From assembly GCA_029747015.1 (NCBI GenBank), contig JAKOGI010000531.1, positions 394,501 through 458,500 of the forward strand: a stretch of 64,000 nt of DNA, given 5' to 3'. Made by a program: the position numbers and the translations under genes. Source of the stretch: Carnegiea gigantea. Lineage: Eukaryota; Streptophyta; Magnoliopsida; Caryophyllales; Cactaceae. Each line of letters starts with the position of its first letter. Position 1 is the stretch's first letter. The notes beneath the pieces were generated by a model, which was not told the DNA's origin, did not search any database, and saw only the letters and a program-made list of their open reading frames with translations. Of this stretch, positions 16,290-28,602 are shown piece after piece.

Positions 16290-19200
16290 TCAAAGTTCGT
16301 CTTTTGGATCATCATCATCATCATCACTACCGTCAGCTTCCTTCTGTGAACCACTGCACAAGACAGGAAACCATGAGTCCCATAATAGAGTGTCTACCCC
16401 TTGCAGATCTGAAAAATGAGCAACTTGAGGTTTCTGGTCAGTAATGAGATAGGCTAGCAAAAAATAACGGCAGTGGGCAAGCATTTTCATTTACGAGGCT
16501 GTCTCCAGTGTCTCAGGTTCTGCCCCAAACAGGATATCCTGTCTTCTATCCCCTTCCCTGTACAATGGATTCCTATACGAACGATGGCGACTTTAGATGC
16601 TCCGTGCCTCTGTCAATTGTGAAAATCTAGGTCAACACGTTGTGGTTAATGTCTAAAGGTAAAACAGAACACCGTCTCACCTAAGACCAGATTTCATTTC
16701 ACAAATTGTTATTATTTAAGCTTCTGCATATCCTCACAGTTGAATGCAGAAAGAGAAGCTAGGTACACTCAATTCATAAAGCAGGCTGCACTATGGGAAA
16801 GAAGAGAAAAAAACCTACACGCACATATCATATCCCAGTCATACCCTCTTGCAGGTTATAAAAGAAATGCAGCAAGTTTCCCCCCCCCCCCCCCCACCCC
16901 CGGGGGAGATTTATCATGTCTTCTTTTGAGCTTATAGCAGCTAGCAAATGGGTTGACGGCAAATGTATTGGTTGTTGGGTTCACACATATGGAGTCTGGC
17001 CATTGATGAGGTCATGATGTATGCAAGCCTATCGATTACAAAATTTTGAGTTGTTCTTGAGAGGCCCAACTTGCTATAATAAGGAAAGGACAGAAAAACG
17101 AAGCAACATCCACAGCAGGCTAGGCAGCAGTAAGGGTCTCAAGGGAAACGTCGGAACAAATTTTCCGATTAATTTTCTCAGTATGTTTAGAGCTTTGATT
17201 CTTCAAAGTCCTGAAGCGCTCTTCCGGAAGTGGCTGTATTTGCCAGCCGTGTAGCTACCATTGAGAGGAAAAGTATAAATACTACTGCCTGTTAAACACA
17301 ACTCCAGCTTTCCTTTCTGAAGAACTTAGAATCAGATAATCCGACATTATCAACTCATCTACAACAGAATCAACACATTAGCTTTTTTGTTCATGCGTCA
17401 GTAAACACTCATACTTGATGTTTGGAGAAGAACGATTATTTCAGTTCAGCCGTCCAGGCATCGATTTACACTCATGATTACCTAGTCCTCCGACAGTGCT
17501 TGCTAAGATCCTCGCATAACACCTTGCCCACTCCTCCGGGTTTGACAGACCCATTTTTTATCAACTCCGCCAACTGCAAAACCAATCAACATATCATATT
17601 TCAAATACATAAAACTCAGAATGGCTGTAGACAGCATCAAGTGGAAGTTATGGAACAGCAACTTGCCTCCTCTTCCGTTCCCTCCAGCAACCTGCTTCAT
17701 TTGATATTCAGAAATTATGCATATGCATTTGTTCAATTTTAATAATGCCACAAGAGCCAGAAAAGTTACAAGAGTCCTTAACACACTGACCTTCCGCAGT
17801 AAGATGATATGTGTTTTGAATGTGCTTTAGCTTCTTGTTTGTCTGAAAAAGATACACCAATTGTCAGCCGTCTTTAGAAACTGCTAAAGACCAAACAAAA
17901 AGAGCAACTATTAACAGCACTCCAACATGGGTAAGTCTTTCATTAAGTCCACTTAACAAGATTATAAATGTCAAAAGCAAGCCAACCCACTCCCCCCTCT
18001 TTTCTAAGGCCCAACAAAACGCAAATGAAAATTAAATTAGTCAAATCCACTTCAAGCAACAGTAGATCTCTAGTTTCGTAACATCTTCTCCAATGCTCCC
18101 ATGCTTTTCTTCTCCTCTTTCTTCCAGCGATCAATTCAAATGATAAAGTGAAATGTTAGTCAGGTCTGTGTTTAGTCCAGGCCCGGAGGGGGTTAAAATG
18201 TGTATCAGGTTATTTATCTTGGTTCTGCCCGAAGGCCAGTTCCAGGTGCAATCATTCAGTTTTTCACTTATTGAGTTCAAAACCCATGCTGAGGTCTATA
18301 AGGAATGTGAGGGGGAAAATTTTTTATCTGAATACTATCAGAGCATGTATGTGCAAGAGTGCATGCACACATGTCACCCCACTACTTCCTAAATCAACAA
18401 ACAATTTGCAGAAGCTCTATTGTCTATTCACAATCAATTACCAAGTTTCTCTTGCACAGTTCCTCCTAGAAAGATTCAGAAAGAAGACAGGGGAAGGGGC
18501 CATCTCTTCTCTAATAATAGCATTCGGAGTGGACTTTTTTAAGATATAGGTCATTTTAGAAATGCTTCACAATCTAAGGATAAGAATTATTTCAGATCGA
18601 GGAGTAATTTGAAAAACACAATAAGAAGCTGGAGAAACAGTTGGTCTCAGCTCTCAAGAGATCAAAGAGCAGAAGACATGTCAGTTTCCAGAGAACAGCA
18701 TATTCTATTAATTTAACTGCTTATTACTGAAGTCAGGAAAGGGCAGATGAAGCAAATGACAAAATCCAGCTAGAAAGGGACAAAGTACATACTGATGGTG
18801 AGGTTATCCCAGTTCTGAACTCTTATCCACTCTTGTGTTTCAGACGCAGTCTGCAAAACAGAAATTTGTATATCGAAACTTTTAGCATCATACTGTTCAA
18901 CTGACAACAAATGAAGGTAGAATGCAAAAGTTTGAAGAATATCAAGCCTCTATAAGGAGGAAGTGAAAACAATGTGATAGTAATCATGTGCTAGTTAGTG
19001 GCATTCTAGAATCTGGACAAAGTTTAACAAAATTCTATGTAAAGCTTCCAGTGAAGATAAGACTTGCCTTCAAAAGTGTGTACTCTTGCATTTTCTCACA
19101 AAGGCCATCGAGAAGTTCAACGACTCTCAGCTCACTCACCCTTTTGAAGAGGTTCAAAACAGTCAGTTGCGGGGGGGGGGGACTATATTCTTGTTGCAAA

Positions 19201-20856
19201 AATATTTTCAAGAACAATCTCTTGGTTGATTAAGATCGTAAGAGCAAGTCTGACATATATGTGTTATCACAACTCATACCTGTAATCAATTACCTTTCCT
19301 TGACGCTGACCTTTCGAATCCAACCGATTTCTTAGGTCCAAGTGATTCCTCGGTTTCTCCTAATCGCATACAATATGCAAAAATACCAGAGAAAGTAAAT
19401 AAAGGCAGTCACACAATAGAAGACAATTCACACCCACAATTTAATATACTCAAGCAATGTTAGATTCAAAGCAACTGACTTGAGCAGAACTGCATATACA
19501 TAACTTCTCAAGAAGTGCCTAAAGCCTAAAGTGATTTCAAGGAAGTTTTCTGATGGTAAAAATTATTTAAAAAATAACCAAATTAGTATACATAAAAACG
19601 ATCTGGATGGCTGTTAGACTTTATATTATAAAAGTCTGTCTGTGCATTAATTCCAATTGACTTTTGAATCACCTAGTTCAATAACAGGGGAGCTTTGTGA
19701 AAAAGTGTTCTGAATTTTAAGGACATGGTACACATGTTTAGACAGCCGCTTGTTCAAAGTTATGGCATTGTACTCAAAACATATTACCACAACAAAGCTA
19801 TTTGAAGCCAGATTCTATCATGAACTAGCTTCTTTGCATCCTAGAAGAGTTCCTTATCTCCTTTCAAGATCTTTGGTTTCCGGCAGCATGATGCGCCAGC
19901 ATTGGACAAGGGTCCTATGTCACAGCCCAACATAAAATATGCAGGTGAAAATGAAAGTGACAAAGTGAACATAATAAACTAGAAGCTATTGTTGACGAAC
20001 TTCTATCCAGAACTAATGCCCTGTTCACAGAGGGTTTGAATTAAGCAACCAATGCTACAAACTAAAACTTGGTGAAGGCTTACATGTCTGGATTCACAGC
20101 CTCACTTGCAGCTGCCTATGAAGGAATTACTTTCACCCAAGCACATGGTAGGTTTGACCATGATTCATTTTGTTTAGTTCACCCTAACACTATTTTCATC
20201 CCCACTGGCTCACCGCCGGAACAGCTAGAGGTTCTATAGCATATAGCCACAGTTGTGTAAAGCAGCAATTCACTCAATTTTGTTAGAAGTGCCCAACATG
20301 GGTGCATCAAGTTTTTCATTGAAATTCAAGTTTCTTATCCAACAACCCTTGCCCATTTACTGTTTTCTGCATTGGTGTAAGCATCTGGCACAAGCATTTT
20401 AGGGGAAATGAAATATTCACACCGAGAGACGACTAACGACTTGTCATACAGATGACCAAGTTGAAAACTATAACCAGACATGATCATAAACCCAATAAGA
20501 GAATTCCATATTGCATTACAATCAAAACCAAAAAGAGGGGGGGGGGGGGGCAACTCTTACATTGGCGAGTCCACGTTCAAGCTCCTCCTACAAAACGAAA
20601 ATGATCAATCATACATTCCCGAATGAACAGATCCTAATCAACAATCGAACAACTGAACAGAAAAGCCAAATCAATTCATCAAAAACACTTCCAGATCTAC
20701 TCATTTACAGCATCAGATGCAGCGAACTAGGGATCAATGGAAGAGAGAGAAAGAACATACCGCAACGGCATTGCAAGCTGCGCATTTGTCATCGATAGAA
20801 GTAGCGACTGCGAAGAGGACAACGATGGTGGCAAGCCGTAGCCAAGAGTCCGCCAT
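16290..20856 (-). CDS. Canopy/saposin-like ER protein (DUF3456) with KDEL
   Basis: Small ER-luminal protein related to animal Canopy (MIR-interacting saposin-like) proteins, which act as folding co-factors for secreted or membrane receptors; the plant role is not known to me. Nine exons: 20856-20761, 20587-20561, 19359-19280, 19140-19068, 18850-18793, 17842-17791, 17691-17667, 17573-17482, 16353-16290; phase closes through all, 188 aa. Visible: signal peptide 1-20, CAAC (C25, C28), NHLDLRNRLDSKGQR, VVELLDGLCEKMQEYTL (C82), WIRVQNWDNLTINKQEAKA, SYCGR (C127), VLCEDLSKHC (C157, C164), an acidic run of six Asp encoded by a GAT repeat, then KDEL and stop. The six spaced cysteines fit the saposin-B fold. 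Introns 4 and 7 seem to have GC donors (exon ends 19068 and 17667, each followed by GCAAGT). The last exon carries only the acidic tail and KDEL. Confidence 0.88.
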
Positions 20857-23800
20857 TGTTGCGCCCTCTCTCTCTCTCTCTCTCTCTATCTCTCCCTCTG
20901 TAGAACGACTCGACTCAACTCGACTCGGGCGAGTTAGTAGGTAGGGGAAAGGTGCAAAAGTCTACACACGCCGTACAAGGTCCGTTTGGCGTGCGTGGAA
21001 AATTCTCTCTTTTTTTTCTTTTTCTTTTTCTTTTTGATTTTCTTTTTTTTTTTTAATTTTCTACAAGGGGTAAAATGGTAAAGCAATATTGCAAAGTAAA
21101 CCATCCTAGTAGAGATTCTTTTCTGGCTCCAAGTCCCCTATATTTGACTATTTCAGCGGAAAAATTAGCATCAATTTTTTCAACCATTGAAATCCATGAA
21201 AGTTGAAACGACAGACGCATGACCTTTACGTAGTAATGTACTTCTAATATTCACATCTCTTACGAGACAAAATTGACAAATTCAAACACCTTTCTTCGGA
21301 ACGGGAACGGATGTGATCAAAACATATAAATCCTTACCTATATTATTTGTTTTTCCCTTTTGTAAAAAATGCTCACAGTTCTTGCTTAGCTTCCCGTGTA
21401 TCAAGTTTACCCTATGCCTTTTTTATTCAAAAAGCAAACTATCCCTCCAACGGCAGTTAGAATTCAATTTCGATAGCTATTTTTTAACAAGTAATTCTAT
21501 GAGAAAACTCCAACATTTTAGCCATATTCAATCGAAAATGATCGTATGTCATCCTTATATTTGTTTGAAAACAAGCTTGTACATCTAAGAATGATGAATT
21601 GTACTGTGTAAACAAACATCAACGTAATTTGTTGGCTAGGAATTGTAACAATTGATGTGCTTTCTCTAATGGATTAATTGCTTTGTTGATATACATTCAT
21701 GAAGAAGATTTAATCTTTAATTTAGCTCAGAGAATTTTGAAGAGTAGGCTTCTAATTACAAGAGAAAGATATCCTAAGTAGTTTACATTATTCCAGTCGT
21801 CCACGGAAGTCACGTGTTCAAGACTACGAAGAAGCAAAAGTCGTGCTTTAGGGCCCATAAAACTTGTTTTGACTAGGGTTATTATTGAATCAACCTAAAT
21901 TAACACGTCATGGGACTTGTCTAAGTCAAAGCTTGGTTCGAATTCAGGTCAAGACAAGACCATGTCAACTCATTGACTCTACATAATATTGCTCTAGTTT
22001 ATAATCTATTTGCCCAAAAAAAAAGCTACTTTTGCTTTTTTTAAGCCTAATTTGTTCTAATTTTAACTATGATTAAAAACAATTCATTATTGAGTTTTAC
22101 CTGCCTAGACAAAGTTAGATATTGCATTTATAAACTTACAGATATTGATTCCTTATCTGTCTCTTTTCCTCTTCCCTTATTTCTTCAATTCATGGTTAAA
22201 GTTAAGATTATAATTTTGATTAATCTTGTATTGGATACTTTTTAGGTTCGATAAGTTATGAGCTACTCCTAAACTTGGCCCGTATATGATTTGGGGCAAG
22301 CGCGAATCGATTATAGTTGCACTTCGGCCTAATCACACTCTTAATTGTGCCCACAGGAATTCTAAATAAAAAAAATATTTCAACAAATTGTAAAAAGCAT
22401 AAAATCAAATTGTTTATTAATTACACTAAATCAAAAGTAACTGATAAACAGAAAGATGTAAGCAAAATTCGAACTCAAATTTTCGCCAATAACTATTAAA
22501 GACTTTATCAATTAAACCAGTTGACACCCACTAAACAGAACCAAATTTTTAAATATCAACTTTACGAATTCAATTAGTAAACAAACAAACATCTTTATAC
22601 AAGAACATCATCTATCTAACTAAAAACTTATAAACAATAGTAAAACTTAAATTTGAAAATCCTCTAATTATGGCTGAAATTTTTTTAAAAAAAGGATTAA
22701 ATTCTTAAAGGGGGGGCCGAAAGGCCAAGAAAGAATGCCATATGGGAAAAAGAAGTTGCGGGTCGCTTTTGATGTTACCACTGCTCTGCTCTGTCCCTTT
22801 TCCCCCTTTTTTTCCCTCTCTGAATCTTTCCTAATTTCTCACCCTAATCATACAAATAAACTAATTCCTACTTCTTCCCCACCTTCCCTCTTTATCATTT
22901 TGCAGGTATACACCCCCCTGTCTTTGGATCTCTTTCCCAACAGTTGCAAAACCTGAAAATCCCACTTAGATTTCATCTTCATTCCTCTTTTTTAGGTACT
23001 CATTTCATGTTCGTCTTGGATTATCCTTATATTTTGGTTATTTTTGCTGTTGTTCATGATGGGATTCGCTGAATAATGACAATGCTAGTTAAAGTTTTCG
23101 TCTTTATATCTCTGAATTTTTCTCTTTGAAGTTTTGGGTTTTGTTGGATTTCATGTGGGACTGTTTTGTGTGATTGGAGATGTAGTGTGTCGTGGTTGAT
23201 TTTGACATGCAATCTAATTTTGATGATTTGATCTTGGGATAGATCTGGTAATAGTTTGTCCTATCTATTTCTGGTATTATTAGAATTGCCCTCGTCAATG
23301 TTTGGAGGGGTTCTCCATTTTTCACACCCAGAAGAATGTCATGTTGTGCGGCTTCATCTGCTCTTCCCCCCCCCCCTCTCTTTGATTCTTGCTTTTGCCT
23401 TATTTCCTCATTGAAATTTGTAATTGGCTCCGAGAAATATGGTTGGTAGCTGTTTGATATCAACATTGTGCTTTCTGTTATTTTGAAAAAGTTGAAGCTC
23501 AGCTCTTCTTCCCAGTGAAGACTTGCAGCCTTTGGAGATGTCTTTTCTCTTATTTCTTGCTCTTTTTTACTTTCCCAATTCATCATTATTACTCTTTTGA
23601 ATATCTGGGCAATTTGGGTTCTTTCTGAGGTTAAATGATCTGGAGTTTTTCTTTATGCAAAATAACAAAGATTCATGTTTTGTGTGTTTGTAAGTAACAT
23701 GATGTGCAAGGATTCATGAGGTAGTAAGATCTTTGCAAGCTACTTTTGAATTTTGATTACATCTCAATGTGTCTTACCTCCTATGAGCTAATAACTCTGC

Positions 23801-23968
23801 ATTGAGCATCTCGCTTAAAGTTAGTTCCCTATCTGACAATACAGGTATAGTTCTTTTGTCATCCTTTCTGAGGGCATCGAAAGACTTGGATTGTGATTGA
23901 GAATAAGAGAGACGAAAATCCTGACATGTTAGGTGTTAAACTGTGCCATTGACCCAAATTCTGGGAAG
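20857..23968. other. Divergent intergenic region, Canopy-like / CFK-like genes
   Basis: The left end holds a CT repeat (about 20866-20897) that would lie in the leader of the minus-strand gene, and a T-rich tract near 21009-21055. About 21060-22700 is AT-rich with no recognised gene. About 22740-23968 is the likely CFK-like leader, with a possible 5'-UTR intron from a GTACTCATT donor near 22996 to an acceptor tacag at about 23844. A C11 tract is at 23366-23376. Confidence 0.5.
23926..23952 (+). other. Upstream ORF of 8 codons in the CFK-like leader
   Basis: An ATG at 23926 opens an eight-codon frame that stops at 23950-23952, 16 bases before the proposed main ATG at 23969. If it is in the mature leader it could lower translation of the main frame. 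Confidence 0.45.
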
Positions 23969-25714
23969 ATGTTTGCCAATGGACATATTGTGGAAGATCC
24001 TTTTTGCCAGGATTTTGAGTCTTTGACAGTATCAAGAAAGCTCGTGAGAACTGTCAGCCAGAAATTACAAAAGAAGAGAGTTAACAAAAGTGCAGGGAAT
24101 GAAGAGCAAACTGCGTATGGGTTTTCTTTGAGCTGTCTTACTTTGTATGGAAGGGGTGGGGGTTGTAAAGTAGGCGCTGATACTGGTGAAGATTTTGGAG
24201 ATTCGAATGGTAGGAGGAGATCAAGTGCTAGTGAAGAAGGGAAGGGATATCAAAACATGTGTGGAGCCGAGGAAACAGGAGTTGACTGCTTCTCCTATGG
24301 AAGGAAGGAACGGTTTTGGAGGAGAAATAATAGGAAGGGTTTGGAACTCAGTGAATCACAAAGAAATAGTAGAATGCATCTGTTACTTCCAGATGACATC
24401 TTAGAGATGTGTTTGATGAGGCTTCCATTGTCAAGTCTCATGAATGCTCGTCTTGTGTGCAAAAAGTGGAACAGCTTGACCACAACTTCCCGATTTATGC
24501 AGATGAGGAAAGAAGGTTTATATCAGACTCCATGGCTCTTTGTGTTCGGCGCTGTCAAGGATGGCTTTTGCTCTGGGGAAATTCATGCACTCGATGTTGC
24601 CCTTAATCAATGGCATAGATTAAATGCTGAAGTTCTGAAAGGAAGGTTCATGTTTTCTGTCGCTAGTCTCCGTGATGAGATCTTCATTGTTGGAGGTTGC
24701 TCTAGCTTGACTAGTTTTGGAAGAGTAGATAGAAGTTCATTCAAGACACACAAAAGTATGCTAGTGCTTAGCCCTTCTGCAAGATCTTGGCGTAAAGCTG
24801 CATCAATGAAATTTGCAAGATCATCACCAGTTCTTGGGATTTGTGAGGTCAATCTTGACTGCCCCGTCATTCACAGTCAATCAACCCGTCCAGATAGACG
24901 TTTTCCAAGGCCAAGACTTGGTGGAGTCTCAGATGTCTATGAGGATCCCCACCGCCTCTGTGTTAGGCGAACATTGAGAAGCCTATCTGATGAAAATGCT
25001 GGTCTTTTGTCTCCAATCAAGAAGCAATGCCGGCCTTTGAGACAAAGAAGTGAAAACTCAAACCTAAGGGATTGTAGGAGGTTTGTGCTGATAGCTATTG
25101 GAGGCCTTGGATCTTGGGATGAGCCTTTGGATTCTGGGGAGATCTATGATTCCATATCAAATAAATGGGCTGATATTCCTAAATTACCTATAGATTTTGG
25201 CATTGCTTGTTCTGGAGTTGTTTGTAACGGGACATTCTTTGTTTATTCTGAATCTGACAAACTTGCTGGCTATGACATACAAAGGGGATACTGGGTTGTT
25301 TTCCAAACTACCCCATCACCACCCCGTGTTCATGAATATTACCCAAAACTCGTCTCTTGTAACAATCGTTTATTCATGCTTTCTGTGTCTTGGTGCGAAG
25401 GAGATGGGCAGATAGGCAGGAGGAACAAAGCCATCCGAAAGATGTGGGAACTTGATCTTATGTATCTTACATGGACTGAGGTATCAACTCATCCTGATGC
25501 CCCTATGGATTGGAATGCGGCGTTTGTTGCCGACAAAAATCTCATCTTCGGGGTTGAAATGTTCAAGATTTTTGGCCAAGTGTTGGACTTCTTTACAGTG
25601 TGTAATGCATCTGACGAGACTATGAAATGGAGCCATATCTCGAGGAATCAAGTGACCCATGAGCTCGATGCATCATCATGCGTGACCAAAACTATTGTCG
25701 CCCTTCATCTGTGA
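23969..25714 (+). CDS. F-box/kelch protein, CFK1/CFK2-like
   Basis: Probable substrate receptor of an SCF ubiquitin ligase. It resembles Arabidopsis At5g42350/At5g42360 (COP9-signalosome-interacting F-box kelch proteins), linked to hypocotyl growth. Single coding exon of 581 aa from ATG 23969; the frame is open a little further upstream but has no earlier ATG. Visible: basic N-terminal region with SLTVSRKLVRTVSQKLQKK, a Ser/Gly-rich linker, F-box from about residue 137 (LLLPDDILEMCLMRLPLSSL, then NARLVCKKWNSL), and a divergent kelch propeller with blades such as RDEIFIVGGCSS, KWADIPKLPIDFGIACSGVV and NRLFMLSVSWCEG. The C-terminal segment (MDWNAAFVADKNLIFGVEMF) is typical of this subfamily. 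The intronless coding region agrees with the family. Confidence 0.9.
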   Translation: MFANGHIVEDPFCQDFESLTVSRKLVRTVSQKLQKKRVNKSAGNEEQTAYGFSLSCLTLYGRGGGCKVGADTGEDFGDSNGRRRSSASEEGKGYQNMCGAEETGVDCFSYGRKERFWRRNNRKGLELSESQRNSRMHLLLPDDILEMCLMRLPLSSLMNARLVCKKWNSLTTTSRFMQMRKEGLYQTPWLFVFGAVKDGFCSGEIHALDVALNQWHRLNAEVLKGRFMFSVASLRDEIFIVGGCSSLTSFGRVDRSSFKTHKSMLVLSPSARSWRKAASMKFARSSPVLGICEVNLDCPVIHSQSTRPDRRFPRPRLGGVSDVYEDPHRLCVRRTLRSLSDENAGLLSPIKKQCRPLRQRSENSNLRDCRRFVLIAIGGLGSWDEPLDSGEIYDSISNKWADIPKLPIDFGIACSGVVCNGTFFVYSESDKLAGYDIQRGYWVVFQTTPSPPRVHEYYPKLVSCNNRLFMLSVSWCEGDGQIGRRNKAIRKMWELDLMYLTWTEVSTHPDAPMDWNAAFVADKNLIFGVEMFKIFGQVLDFFTVCNASDETMKWSHISRNQVTHELDASSCVTKTIVALHL

Positions 25715-26619
25715 TGTTGTTGAGTAAAGGTAAGGGGGAAAAACCCAGAACATTTTGAAGCAATGTGCCCATTTGTTGATTATGAAGCATTTTAAATTTT
25801 ATTGTATCAAGGTGTATTTTGTGTAGTTTATGTAGCCAATTTTTTTGGGGGGTCTGAACTGTATCTGGGTCATTTACATACCCATGTAGCATATGATTCT
25901 AGTCAGATTCGTGGCAGAGTCATCTGGGAAAATTGGTTATTTTCATGTAATCTTATCTTTGCCATTCAATGAAAATTTTCTGTTTAAACCAGACTATCCA
26001 GCTTATTGGCACCAAGCTGTTATCACGGGAGTTGATTTTGGTTCAATGCTAGCTATGTTTGTGGCTATGAATTATGACTACATGTTCTGAAACACTGAGC
26101 AGGAAATCATATCAGCTAGACCTATTTTTTATTTTTATTTTTTAAAAAACCCTACATTTTGGATCATCTTTTGATAATTATGTTCAATAGTTCATAGAAT
26201 CTTGTATGTCCTGATCATTCAAATTAGAGGCAGACAATGGACCGAGTTGGGTCGGGTTAGGATGGGCCTATTAGCTATTTGGGTTGCGTCAGGCTTTTAT
26301 GTAGAAAAGGATTGGGTTATGTTAGCTTATGGCGACGTGCTTTTGGCCTATTTTAAAATGGACCAAGCTGGTACAAAAAAATTCTACATAATAATTATTG
26401 TTATGTGTAAAGCATTGGTAGTAAGTTTAACTAACTGTAGCTTGTAAATCAGTATGGCAAGTAGGTTGAAAAACTAACAGATCATTAAACAAGCTGTTAA
26501 TGGATCGACACAACATATTAATGTGCTTTATGGACCGACACATTGTTGATCCGGTTCATTATTGATCCAACCCTTTATTTATCCTATTTTAAACATGCTA
26601 ATCCACCGAACTCGATGTA

Positions 26620-26706
26620 TATCCGATTCGTTCTCTACGCCTAATCCAAGTTTCCCAATCCGTATCCGATTCGTTCTCTACGCCTAATCCAAGTTTCCCA
26701 ATCCGT
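26620..26706. repeat. Tandem duplication, two copies
   Basis: The unit beginning atccgattcgttctctacgc and ending in cccaatccgt occurs twice in direct succession, the second copy starting near 26663. The copies are nearly identical, so the duplication is recent. Confidence 0.8.
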
Positions 26707-27407
26707 AAACCATGCATAGTCATGGATTGTATGTCCAAAACTCTGAAATTGTACAGTATAGTTTTTGTAAGTCGATTACTTGAAGATACTTTCGCGTGAA
26801 TTTGTATGGTATTCTTAAGTATATTGAGATCACATTTGAAGTGTGAATAAGTCTAATCTATCTGAATTATTTTAAAAAAAAAAAAGATTGTCTTGTCTGA
26901 ATTGTGATTAACGTTCACTTTGTCCTACCAGACGAAATCAAAAATGCTCGTCACCGCATATTAAATTTTCACATGATCTGCATATCAATACAAAATAGAG
27001 AAAAAAAAAATCATTCACCATAAGATGTCAAACTCATACGTCCTAATCAATTGATCATTTATTTTGAAATGAAGTGGATACGATCTAATTAAAAAAAATA
27101 TATCTTTGCAAAAGATCACACAGAACAAACTTATAAACACAGATAATCACTGCAGTGATTAAAAAAAAAAGTCTATATGAGGCATGGATTATTGGAAAGC
27201 CCTCTTTTTCAAAGTGATTAAGAAACGCACTACGTGATTTTATTTTTGTTTGTTTTTGCAATTGATTAATTTTTGAAACTAATTTCTGGGTCAAGTCCGA
27301 GGTGATTTTCATTTTCTTAATCAGAGGTTTCGGGTGTAAATATCTGAGATAAATATTGTGAGTCAATCTATCCTATGTAAATAGCATTATGTATTTATGT
27401 CCATAGC

Positions 27408-27410
<3 letters not shown>

Positions 27411-27476
<66 letters not shown>

Positions 27477-27500
27477 CCACATACATATATATATTGTGCA

Positions 27501-27552
<52 letters not shown>
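27411..27552. repeat. Compound (AT)n-(AC)n-(AT)n microsatellite
   Basis: About 49 bases of AT, then (AC)n, a short mixed spacer, then about 46 bases of AT. The two AT arms could pair into a long hairpin. Such loci are highly variable. Confidence 0.95.
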
Positions 27553-27555
<3 letters not shown>

Positions 27556-27733
27556 GGGCTAAAAATGTATATATAGCATTATGCATCAGGTGTGTTTTGT
27601 GTTTTGTTTTTTGTTTTCTTAGGGTATAGTGTCAATTTTACTTGATTTATGTTGGTCTTTGTGATTTAAACATATGCCTTTTCACACTAACAATGGGGAA
27701 AATAAAAATCTGCATTCATAAAAATTGAAAAAT

Positions 27734-27864
27734 GATTGATGAGATCTTAGCCAAAATGGTTAAGAGTGAGGTCGTGAGTACACTAAGCTCAGGTTTGATT
27801 CCCCCTCCTCCTATTGTGTTGTACTACATTCGTGGCTCATTTTTGAACCCAAAAAAAAATAACG
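27734..27864 (+). mobile_element. Short tRNA-like SINE
   Basis: About 130 bp with an A-box-like region (ttagccaaaatgg), a B box GGTTTGATTCC at 27792-27802 and a terminal A9 tract. Flanked by direct repeats ATTGAAAAAT at 27724-27733 and 27865-27874. Confidence 0.65.
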
Positions 27865-28124
27865 ATTGAAAAATAAATTAGTCCAAATGGCAATATAAAT
27901 CCTATAATTTATTTCAGATTTTTTTTTTCTTTTTTTGAAGAAAGGAATTGAACGCCCCTTCCAAGCTTGTAAAAATGTCCAAATGCTGCAATGGAAACTG
28001 TGACCCTAATTTGAGCAGGAAATTTGTGCTCTCCCATAAATAAAATTATACCTTCCTTAATCTTAGACAAATAATTAAGGAAATAAAATCTGAAAACCCT
28101 AATTATACAGTTACACTCTCCAAC

Positions 28125-28140
28125 GACATATTATAAATTA
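28125..28140 (+). promoter_or_regulatory. Possible TATA box of the Ser/His-rich gene
   Basis: The sequence tattataaatta lies about 95 bases before the ATG at 28227, a usual distance for a TATA element with a short leader. The assignment rests on position and sequence only. Confidence 0.35.
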
Positions 28141-28226
28141 AACTGTGGCTATTGGCTAATGAACCTCATTTATGTGTAAAAAATCCTAATCCAAGATCAT
28201 CTCAAATACTCAACCTAGAGAGAGAT

Positions 28227-28562
28227 ATGGAAGAATCAAAGCAGCAATCAACACCATCAAGATTAGGGTTCATCTATGATGCATCTGCTGATGAATTTGT
28301 GTTGGACTTTGAGCTTTCTTCATCACCATCACCATCACCATCATCATCATCAGCTCAAAATCCTACATGCATGGCTCCTACTCCTACTCCTACTACTACA
28401 CCCATAAGTAGCCCATCTTGCTCAAGCTATGAGTCATGCTCCCATCATGATCATTCTCCCCCATCATCACCATCATCATCCTCATCATCATCATCATCAA
28501 GGAGCAGTAGATCATCATCATCTAAGATGGTAGCCCAGCTGGTTCATCACTTGGTGATGTGT

Positions 28563-28602
<40 letters not shown>

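Larger units (their letters stand above)
25715..28226. other. Intergenic region with repeats and a SINE
   Basis: It starts with the CFK-like 3' UTR. About 26220-26700 has degenerate gggtcgggtt / gaccgacac motifs like those in hAT-derived elements elsewhere in the window, ending in a 45-bp-class tandem duplication. A compound AT/AC microsatellite lies at 27411-27552 and a SINE at 27734-27864. No gene recognised. Confidence 0.55.

Noticed and set aside
23933..23968. Extension of the CFK-like frame upstream of 23969
   Set aside because: The open frame begins at a GTG codon with no ATG. A plant start is expected at ATG 23969 unless an upstream exon joins in.
28152..28226. Longer N-terminus for the Ser/His-rich protein
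   Set aside because: It would start at TTG; the first in-frame ATG is 28227, which fits the possible TATA box.
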